This document shows, one piece after another, positions 24,745 to 29,571 of a DNA stretch of 29,571 nt. The DNA comes from an uncultured Prevotella sp. (GTDB taxonomy: Bacteria > Bacteroidota > Bacteroidia > Bacteroidales > Bacteroidaceae): contig USCX01000007.1 of the NCBI GenBank assembly GCA_900553285.1, positions 1 to 29,571 of the forward strand. The letters run 5' to 3'. The notes beneath the pieces are model-generated. The model saw nothing but the letters and a program-made list of their open reading frames with translations. It ran no database searches and had not been told where the DNA came from. Numbering within the stretch: the stretch's first letter is position 1; the number at the start of each line of letters is the position of its first letter. A program made the translations under genes and the position numbers.

Positions 24745-24767
24745 CTTATTCAAAACAATTACGCACT

Positions 24768-25250
24768 ATGATTTCTCAAAAGTTACAAGACGCAATCAAC
24801 CAGCAGATTTCCCGTGAGTTGTGGTCCGCCAATCTTTATCTGTCGATGGCCTTCTATTTCGACATGGAAGGTTTCAATGGTTTCGCAAAGTGGATGATGA
24901 AACAGTCGCAAGAAGAAACTGAACATGCACATACGATGGCCGGCTATCTCATCAAGCGGGGTGGGAAGGCCCGCGTGGGAAAGGTAGAGGCCGTGCCCGA
25001 GAAGTGGAACACGCCGTTGGAAGTGTTTGAGCAGGTCTATGACCACGAGTGCAAAGTTTCCCGTTGGATTGACGAGTTGCTCGATTTGGCCATAGCTGAA
25101 AACGACAAGGCGACGCAAGATTTCCTTTGGACATTCGTCCGCGAGCAAGTGGAAGAAGAGGCCACGGCTTCCGGCATCGTTGACCGCATCCGCAAGATGG
25201 GCGATACGGCCATCTTCAATCTCGACCAGCAGTATGGCGCACGTCAGTAA
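24768..25250 (+). CDS. ftnA: Bacterial non-haem ferritin
   Basis: This iron-storage protein forms a 24-subunit shell and oxidises Fe(II) for deposit as a mineral. The 160-aa product aligns without gaps to the numbering of E. coli FtnA. The ferroxidase residues Glu17, Glu50, His53, Glu94, Gln127 and Glu130 are all present, and so are the third-site residues Glu49, Glu126 and Glu129 (SQEETEH and EQVEEE). It should therefore be fully active. It is a single-gene transcript with a probable promoter 23 bp upstream and two hairpins downstream. It sits beside a hemerythrin-type regulator and an imelysin operon, so iron and oxygen handling is the common theme. Confidence 0.97.
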   Translation: MISQKLQDAINQQISRELWSANLYLSMAFYFDMEGFNGFAKWMMKQSQEETEHAHTMAGYLIKRGGKARVGKVEAVPEKWNTPLEVFEQVYDHECKVSRWIDELLDLAIAENDKATQDFLWTFVREQVEEEATASGIVDRIRKMGDTAIFNLDQQYGARQ

Positions 25251-25269
25251 TCGTGCATAGTCTCTATGG

Positions 25270-25294
25270 GGCGCACGGCACAGTGCCGTGCGCC
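25270..25294 (+). other. Strong GC hairpin downstream of ferritin
   Basis: GGCGCACGGCAC and GTGCCGTGCGCC form a perfect GC-rich inverted repeat around a central A. It begins 20 bp after the ferritin stop. No T-run follows, so it may act as an RNA-stabilising 3' structure ahead of the real terminator. Confidence 0.6.
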
Positions 25295-25318
25295 TTGGGG
25301 CAGCCCGTTAAACGACAG

Positions 25319-25372
25319 AACGAAAGGCCTGCGGGGAGTGTGGAACCTCCTTGGCAGGCCTTTCGTTTTTTT
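25319..25372 (+). terminator. Rho-independent terminator of ferritin
   Basis: AACGAAAGGCCTGC (25319-25332) pairs with GCAGGCCTTTCGTT (25354-25367). The loop itself can form GGAG/CTCC. A run of seven T (25366-25372) follows. Its opposite strand may also stop the converging regulator gene. Confidence 0.88.
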
Positions 25373-25424
25373 ATGTGTCCCGGCGGGAGAGGGCAGACGT
25401 GCGTTCCATGTCGGCCCGAGGGGG

Positions 25425-26375
25425 TCAGGAGACGTCGATCTCGTCTAAGTTGACCAGTTTGTGTACGATGGCGTAAATGGTCAGCCCAGCAACGGATCGG
25501 ATTTGCAACTTGCGGGCAATGTTTTTCCGGTGAGTCAGGACGGTGTTCAGTGAGATGTAGAGCTGGTCCGCTGTCTCCTTATTGGTGAGCCCCTTGACCA
25601 CACAGGCGACAACTTCTTTTTCCCTGTCGCTGAGTTCTTCCTGCCCCGGCGCTTGCGGGGGCGAAGTCGTTTTGGGCCGGCTTGAAGCTACTCTTTGTTC
25701 CAGCAGTTGCACGGCCGGCACGAAGAGCAGGTTCTCCACTTCGCAGTGGGCAAACAGGTCCTTTTCGCAGTTGAAGATGTCGAAAAGCACCGCGTTCAGC
25801 AGGTTCGGGTCGCCTTGCGGAACGTAGTATTTGATAATGATGTTTTTGAGTTCCTGTAATTTCTTGTTGATGTTCTCGTGATTGCGGGCGAATTGTGAGA
25901 TTTCGTAGTTCTCAATCCTTTCGTCGGCAAGCAGATGCTCCACATACGTAAAGATCTTGCGGTTTTCAAACTCCATGTGCTTTCTCACCTCGTTCATGTA
26001 GGCATCATAGAATTTGAGGATGAGAAACGCCACTTCGTCGCGCTGCGAACAGTCGAGGGCTTCGAGCAGCTTGCGGCGTATGGCCGGAAGCTCAAACCCG
26101 AGAAAATAATCGTGAGCCCGGCGGAGGTAGGACATGAGCGAAGCTACCGAAACCCGTTCGGCCCTCAGCACGACGTTCGGGTCGCCGCTTCTGATATAGT
26201 CGGCTACGACGAGAAAAGTGTCGCAGTCCACCCCAGCTTCGTCGCAGACTTCCCTGATGGTCTTCTCGCCGAAGCCGAGCGAAATGCCGAAGCGGCTGAG
26301 CATTTGGAGCAGGTGGAATTCGTCGCTGATGACGTCGCTCATGCGGTCGGTTTCTTTATAGTTGCTTACAGTCAT
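25425..26375 (-). CDS. RIC/YtfE-like hemerythrin-LuxR fusion transcriptional regulator
   Basis: The 316-aa product has three parts. Residues 18-60 resemble the ScdA_N domain of RIC/YtfE (MLSRFGISLGFGEKTIREVCDEAGVD), but the CC pair of that domain is absent (SLGFGE instead). Residues 80-226 form a hemerythrin-like four-helix domain with a full di-iron ligand set: His88, His133, Glu137, His166, His210 and Glu214. Residues 247-308 form a LuxR/NarL-type helix-turn-helix (LSDREKEVVACVVKGLTNKE, then YISLNTVLTHRKNIARKL). There is no receiver domain or membrane helix, so it is a cytoplasmic one-component sensor, likely for iron, oxygen or nitric oxide. The frame opens 33 codons further upstream, but the ATG at 26375 fits the promoter. 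It is divergent from the porin-imelysin genes, with a dyad between them. Confidence 0.85.
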   Translation of the reverse strand: MTVSNYKETDRMSDVISDEFHLLQMLSRFGISLGFGEKTIREVCDEAGVDCDTFLVVADYIRSGDPNVVLRAERVSVASLMSYLRRAHDYFLGFELPAIRRKLLEALDCSQRDEVAFLILKFYDAYMNEVRKHMEFENRKIFTYVEHLLADERIENYEISQFARNHENINKKLQELKNIIIKYYVPQGDPNLLNAVLFDIFNCEKDLFAHCEVENLLFVPAVQLLEQRVASSRPKTTSPPQAPGQEELSDREKEVVACVVKGLTNKETADQLYISLNTVLTHRKNIARKLQIRSVAGLTIYAIVHKLVNLDEIDVS

Positions 26376-26399
26376 GGTGTCTGTGTTGTTTTTGTCGCA

Positions 26400-26431
26400 C
26401 AAAGGAAGCAAATTCCCGCCACTTGGACAAT
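26400..26431 (-). promoter_or_regulatory. Probable promoter of the hemerythrin-LuxR regulator
   Basis: On the minus strand ATTG (26428-26431) is followed after 20 bp by TTCCTTTG (26400-26407). Each box has one mismatch to TTTG/TAnnTTTG. The -7 box ends 24 bp before the ATG at 26375. The -33 box lies inside the dyad at 26419-26443. Confidence 0.5.
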
Positions 26432-26443
26432 CACTACAAGTGG
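26419..26443. promoter_or_regulatory. Candidate operator dyad between regulator and porin
   Basis: CCACTTG (26419-26425) and CAAGTGG (26437-26443) are perfect inverted 7-bp arms separated by 11 bp, so arm centres are 18 bp apart, a spacing suitable for a dimeric LuxR-type protein. A third CACTTG lies at 26472-26477. The dyad overlaps the -33 region of the regulator's own promoter and is about 100 bp upstream of the porin -7 box. Assignment to this regulator is inference. Confidence 0.5.
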
Positions 26444-26518
26444 GTATTCTGACTACGGTGGGTGCGGAGTGCACTTGTCGCGCTCACTTTCTTTACGTTG
26501 ATTTCACACATTTTGGGT

Positions 26519-26550
26519 ATTGTACCCGTGGGACATCTCCCGTACTTTTG
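26519..26550 (+). promoter_or_regulatory. Promoter of the porin-imelysin operon
   Basis: ATTG (26519-26522) is followed after 20 bp by TACTTTTG (26543-26550), an exact TAnnTTTG match. The start codon is 23 bp further. The -33 box is embedded in a small palindrome GGGTA-TTG-TACCC (26515-26527). Confidence 0.65.
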
Positions 26551-26573
26551 CGGTCAGTTTTAACAGTGCAGAC

Positions 26574-27872
26574 ATGAAGCTAATTAAGATGACAATGAGC
26601 GGCGGCCTGCTCCTGGCCGTTTGGGGAGCAGCCCCGGTCCTGGCCCAGACGCAGGGCGAAGAGACGCGCGAAGTGAAGTCGCGTTTCCAAGTGGGTGGCT
26701 ATGCAGAGATTGCCTATTCCCGCAATTTTTATAGCGACAATGTGTATAAGTATCAGCCTAACCGGGTGCAGGGTGACCAGAAGAGCCACGGGCGTTTCGA
26801 CGTCCCTCATGCCGTAGTTTACCTTTCTTATGACTTCGGCAAAGGCTGGAAGATGGCCAGCGAGATTGAGTTTGAGCATGGCGGCTCCGGCGGTGCCTTT
26901 GAGAAGGAGACGGAAGAAGGTGGAGAGTGGGAGCAAGAAACAGAGAAGGGAGGTGAAGTCGAGTTGGAGCAACTCTGGATTCAGAAGACCTTCTGGCCGG
27001 AGCTGAACGTGAGGATAGGCCACATCGTGGTGCCCGTCGGCCTGACCAACGCCCACCATGAGCCGACGGAGTACTTCACCGTCTATCGCCCTGAGGGAGA
27101 GGCCACCATCTTCCCCTGCACGTGGCACCAGACGGGCGTCAGCCTTTGGGGCCGTCATGGCGGCTGGCGCTATGAGGCACAATTCCTTGCCGGTCTTGAT
27201 GCTCTCCAATTCTCCACGACGGGCTGGATACAGAATGGCGCCCACTCGCCCTATGAGTTCGACGTAGCCAACAAGTATGCCGTTGCCGCCCGCGTCGACA
27301 ACTATTCCGTGCCCGGCCTCCGCCTTGGCCTGAGTGCTTATTACGGCCACAGCATCAACAACACCTATGAGACGATGACCGGCACCCACTACCAGGCCAA
27401 AGGAGCTGTGGCCATCGGCTCGTTCGACTTTCACTATGACGCGCATAATTGGGTGGTGCGCGGAAGTCTCGACTATGGCCACCTGTCGGATGCCGAGCAC
27501 ATCAACGCCATCAACGTCAACCAGCCGACCAACTCGCCCAATGCCCGGTCGCATGTGGGCGACGAGGCCATGGCCTTCGGGGCCGAAGTGGGCTACGACT
27601 TCTTTTCGCAAATCAGGAAGCTCCGCGAGAAAGAGCAGCGCATGTACCTCTTTGCCCGCTACGAGTACTATGACAGCTACCACCCCGCCACCAGCGTGGC
27701 CATCGACTATCCCTACACCGAGAAGCACCGTGTGGCCGTCGGCTTGAACTACTACCCTCTGCCCGAAGTGGTCATCAAGGGTGAGTTCTCGCACCGCTTC
27801 CTCCACAGCCAGTACGACAATGAGCCTTCGGTCTCGCTCGGCGTGGCCTATGCGGGCTTCTTCACGAAATAA
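26574..27872 (+). CDS. Outer-membrane porin (OprP/OprO-like), linked to imelysin
   Basis: The product is 432 aa with a signal peptide (MKLIKMTMSGGLLLAVWGAA, then PVLAQ), followed by alternating beta strands ending in FFTK: FQVGGYAEIAYSRNFY, YLSYDFGKGWKMASEIEFEH, LEQLWIQKTFWPELNVRIGH and VGLNYYPLPEVVIKGEF. This is the layout of the phosphate-selective-porin-like family often found beside iron-linked lipoproteins in Bacteroidales. The true substrate is unknown. A very acidic, partly duplicated segment (EKETEEGGEWE then QETEKGGEVE, about residues 110-132) probably forms a loop and could bind cations. The ATG at 26574 is chosen over one 18 codons upstream because it gives the signal peptide and follows the promoter. 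Codons are strongly C-ending. The imelysin gene begins 36 bp later. Confidence 0.85.
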   Translation: MKLIKMTMSGGLLLAVWGAAPVLAQTQGEETREVKSRFQVGGYAEIAYSRNFYSDNVYKYQPNRVQGDQKSHGRFDVPHAVVYLSYDFGKGWKMASEIEFEHGGSGGAFEKETEEGGEWEQETEKGGEVELEQLWIQKTFWPELNVRIGHIVVPVGLTNAHHEPTEYFTVYRPEGEATIFPCTWHQTGVSLWGRHGGWRYEAQFLAGLDALQFSTTGWIQNGAHSPYEFDVANKYAVAARVDNYSVPGLRLGLSAYYGHSINNTYETMTGTHYQAKGAVAIGSFDFHYDAHNWVVRGSLDYGHLSDAEHINAINVNQPTNSPNARSHVGDEAMAFGAEVGYDFFSQIRKLREKEQRMYLFARYEYYDSYHPATSVAIDYPYTEKHRVAVGLNYYPLPEVVIKGEFSHRFLHSQYDNEPSVSLGVAYAGFFTK

Positions 27873-27908
27873 GTTAAACCTATCATTCATTCAAATACTT
27901 TTAACGTC

Positions 27909-29153
27909 ATGAACAAGTTATTCAGCAAATCGTTGCTCGCTGTCATCGCAGGCGTTCTGAGCTTTGGCCTGGTTTCGTGCAGCGACGACGAAAACACGGC
28001 GGGACCCGCCCCGACCGAACTCACCGCGGACGAACAGGAAATCAAGGCATTCGCCCAGCAATTCCTGGACGGTACGCTTTATCCCACCTACCGCATGCTG
28101 GCCGACAGCACGGCCATCCTTGCCGACCAACTCACAGCCATGCGCGACAAGGTGCTGGCCGGAGGCTCTGTCACGCAGGACGAAATCGACGAGGTCTGTA
28201 CCGTTTTCCTCCATGCCCGTGCCAACTACGAGACGAGCGAGGCCTTTCTCTTCGGTGCGGCCACCGACTTTGGCATCGACCCGCACATCGACACCTGGCC
28301 TCTCGACCTCGACATGCTCAAAACCGCGCTGACGAACAACAGCCAGATTGAAGCCATGGCCGGAGAGGACGGCGACGAATACGCCGGTGTGAACCTCGGC
28401 CCGGCTCTTCTCGGCTTCCACGGCATTGAGTACATCCTCTTCCGCGACGGGCAGCACCGCACGGCTGCCAGCCTGAACAGCCCCGATTCCGAACTGAACA
28501 ACCTGACCGCCCGGGAGGAACTCATCTATGCCGCCGCCGTGGCAGGCGACCTGCGCAACAAGTGCTTCCAGATGGAGGTGGCATGGAACGTTGATGCCCC
28601 GGCCGACCACATCGCCAAAGTCGAGGCTCTCGAATGGCCTTACCAGATGACGAACGGCCTCTCTTACGGTGAAAACCTGATGCTCGCCGGTCAGGCCGGA
28701 AGTACATACAACTCGTGGAGACGCGTGAGCGACGCCATCATCCTGAGCGGCTGCATCAACATCTGCGACGAGGTGGGCGAGGTCAAGATGGGCACGCCCC
28801 ACGGTGGCGTCGATGGTGTGGCGCAGGACCCCAACTACATAGAGTCGCCGTACAGTTGGAACTCCATCACAGACTTCTACGACAACCTGTGCAGTATCGA
28901 GAACAGCATCATGGGCGGGCGGCCTGAACTCCGTGACGCGTCGAAGTCCATCTACGCCTACGTCAACAAGCGCAACGCCGAACTGGCCGCCCGGCTCAGG
29001 GCCGACATCGACGACGCCAAGGCCAAGATACGCGCGATGAAGTACCCCTTCGTACACAACTATACCGATGCGTCGGTGGCCACGGCCATGCAGGCGTGCA
29101 TGAAGCTGTCCGACACGCTCAATGAAGTGAACAATTACATACTGAACAACTGA
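27909..29153 (+). CDS. Imelysin-family lipoprotein (M75 peptidase-like, iron-associated)
   Basis: This 414-aa lipoprotein has its lipobox in GLVSC (Cys24), followed by SDDEN, the acidic start typical of surface-exported lipoproteins in this phylum. The imelysin domain covers about 45-400 and contains the GxHxxE motif at 169-174 (GFHGIE, His171 and Glu174). Other family-like segments are EVAWNVDAPADHIAKVEALE and TYNSWRRVSDAI. Imelysins (IrpA, EfeO relatives) are linked to iron uptake in many bacteria, though proteolysis is doubtful for most. It lies 36 bp after the porin and is probably co-transcribed. A ferritin and a di-iron-type regulator nearby support an iron role. Codon use is strongly C-ending, like the porin. 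Confidence 0.92.
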   Translation: MNKLFSKSLLAVIAGVLSFGLVSCSDDENTAGPAPTELTADEQEIKAFAQQFLDGTLYPTYRMLADSTAILADQLTAMRDKVLAGGSVTQDEIDEVCTVFLHARANYETSEAFLFGAATDFGIDPHIDTWPLDLDMLKTALTNNSQIEAMAGEDGDEYAGVNLGPALLGFHGIEYILFRDGQHRTAASLNSPDSELNNLTAREELIYAAAVAGDLRNKCFQMEVAWNVDAPADHIAKVEALEWPYQMTNGLSYGENLMLAGQAGSTYNSWRRVSDAIILSGCINICDEVGEVKMGTPHGGVDGVAQDPNYIESPYSWNSITDFYDNLCSIENSIMGGRPELRDASKSIYAYVNKRNAELAARLRADIDDAKAKIRAMKYPFVHNYTDASVATAMQACMKLSDTLNEVNNYILNN

Positions 29154-29280
29154 CGGGCGTAGGTGAGGCAGGCGCGGAGGTTGACTTCCGCGCTGGCCGC
29201 ACTGCCTAAGTCCGCCGAAGCAGTTTCCCGTCGGGGCGACAAAGTCAAGACCACGGTGTGGAATGGAGCTGGCCGCACCG

Positions 29281-29347
29281 ACCGGAAATCCTGTCGCCCT
29301 GACAGATTTTCCTGTCGCTCTGACCGGAAATCTTGTCGCCCTGACCG
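29281..29347 (+). repeat. 21-bp tandem repeat, three units plus a partial unit
   Basis: Units start at 29281, 29302 and 29323, and a partial fourth begins at 29344 (ACCG). Unit 1 and unit 3 differ at one base (ATCCTG against ATCTTG); unit 2 is more divergent. The shared core is CTGTCGCYCTGAC, itself an inverted repeat (GTC-N5-GAC; in unit 1 CTGTC-GCCCT-GACAG). A similar GTC-GGGGC-GAC occurs just upstream at 29230-29240. The block lies between the imelysin and the next lipoprotein gene, probably inside the operon transcript. No coding role is evident. Confidence 0.85.
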
Positions 29348-29428
29348 TTCTGCAACACGCTGTTGCGGGCAGCGGACAGGTCGGGTGGGGAGGACGCAAG
29401 ACGAGTATACATCATAAAGGACACACTG

Positions 29429-29571
29429 ATGAAGAACAGAAGATTTACATTCCCTGTGTGGGCCACGCTGGCCGCCATGGGGCTCGCCGCGTGCAGCGAC
29501 GACAATGTGACACCCCAGCCGACTTCGACCGACGACTATGCCTACGTCGGCCAGGCTGTGGGCAATTTTTC
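29429..29571 (+). CDS. Lipoprotein of the porin-imelysin operon (truncated by window end)
   Basis: Only the first 47 codons are visible. The start ATG at 29429 has an AGGA Shine-Dalgarno-like sequence 8 bp upstream (TAAAGGACACACTG), rare in this window. The N-terminus MKNRRFTFPVWATLAAMGLA is a signal peptide ending in the lipobox LAAC, followed by SDDN as in the imelysin. The rest, TPQPTSTDDYAYVGQAVGNF, is not enough for a family call. In related gene clusters the next gene is often a di-haem oxidoreductase or a second imelysin; either fits, but this is a guess from context. Confidence 0.75.
   Translation, partial: MKNRRFTFPVWATLAAMGLAACSDDNVTPQPTSTDDYAYVGQAVGNF

Larger units (their letters stand above)
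24402..24767. other. 366-bp intergenic gap between rsmG and ferritin
   Basis: The gap separates divergent genes. It holds the rsmG promoter on the left, the ferritin promoter on the right, and between them a chain of short inverted repeats: GGTCA/TGACC at 24524-24536, TGCCG/CGGCA at 24545-24560, TGAC/GTCA at 24561-24570, and CCTC/GAGG at 24572-24584. Open frames crossing it have no family features and run into the ferritin start. I see no tRNA. Confidence 0.6.

Noticed and set aside
24389..24817. Plus-strand frame of 142 codons ahead of ferritin
   Set aside because: It starts within rsmG antisense, crosses both promoters and overlaps the ferritin start in another frame.
26580..27890. Long minus-strand open frame (436 codons) covering the porin
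   Set aside because: It mirrors the porin codon pattern (C-ending codons remove stops on the other strand), has no family features and lies opposite a clear secreted barrel protein.
29281..29347. CRISPR array
   Set aside because: The 21-bp units abut without spacers and no cas genes are present.
27918..29399. Long minus-strand open frame (493 codons) covering imelysin and the repeat
   Set aside because: It is a shadow of the imelysin gene; the start part is just the translated 21-bp repeat (RATGFPV-like units).
29163..29417. Plus-strand frame with DRKSCRP-type 7-residue repeats
   Set aside because: The repeats follow from 21-bp units being divisible by three; no signal, no promoter and no recognisable protein. 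Treated as a DNA repeat.

Overview
The window is chromosomal DNA from a member of the Bacteroidota. It most resembles a Bacteroidales lineage that carries a type IX secretion system (Porphyromonadaceae or Tannerellaceae-like). The reasons are the presence of SprA/Sov, a T9SS plug protein and a PorD-type protein; Bacteroidales-style TAnnTTTG -7 promoter boxes in front of several genes; very few Shine-Dalgarno sequences; and lipoprotein signal peptides followed by Ser-Asp-Asp. The species assignment is inference only. No tRNA, rRNA, insertion sequence, phage gene or CRISPR array was seen.

Layout. (1) 1-6685, minus strand: a tightly packed operon, dnaN - DEDDh exonuclease - coaBC - porD-like (DUF4835) - recN - an inactivated trypsin-like/TPR protein that runs off the left edge. 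Gaps are 3-23 bp, with one 25-bp overlap. (2) 7151-15192, minus strand: ruvA followed by the giant sprA, the outer-membrane T9SS translocon, closed by a clear hairpin. (3) 15291-18207, minus strand: T9SS plug protein, a D-2-hydroxyacid dehydrogenase and a TRIC/UPF0126 membrane channel, probably one operon. (4) 18434-19743, minus strand: a YugP-type zinc metallopeptidase and rubrerythrin, each with its own terminator. (5) 19939-22653, plus strand: pyrB-pyrI (aspartate carbamoyltransferase) and glyA. (6) 22819-24401: a small winged-helix protein (plus) converging on rsmG-MBL hydrolase (minus), sharing a 20-bp-stem bidirectional terminator. (7) 24768-29571: an iron module with ferritin, a minus-strand regulator, and a divergently transcribed porin - imelysin lipoprotein - second lipoprotein (cut by the right edge).

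How the genes work together. The T9SS genes are scattered among housekeeping genes: translocon next to ruvA, plug beside metabolic genes, PorD between coaBC and recN. The right end looks like an iron and oxidative-stress neighbourhood. The most striking gene is the regulator at 25425-26375. It joins a RIC/YtfE-like hemerythrin fold with a complete H...HxxxE...H...HxxxE di-iron ligand set to a C-terminal LuxR-type helix-turn-helix. It is transcribed away from the porin/imelysin genes, and a near-perfect dyad lies in the shared promoter region. This suggests a one-component iron, oxygen or nitric oxide sensor controlling the adjacent iron-related surface genes and itself.

Other points of note are a first gene whose protease fold has lost its catalytic His and Ser, a plug gene whose promoter box lies only 6 nt before its start codon, and an intergenic 21-bp tandem repeat with possible degenerate relatives in other intergenic gaps.
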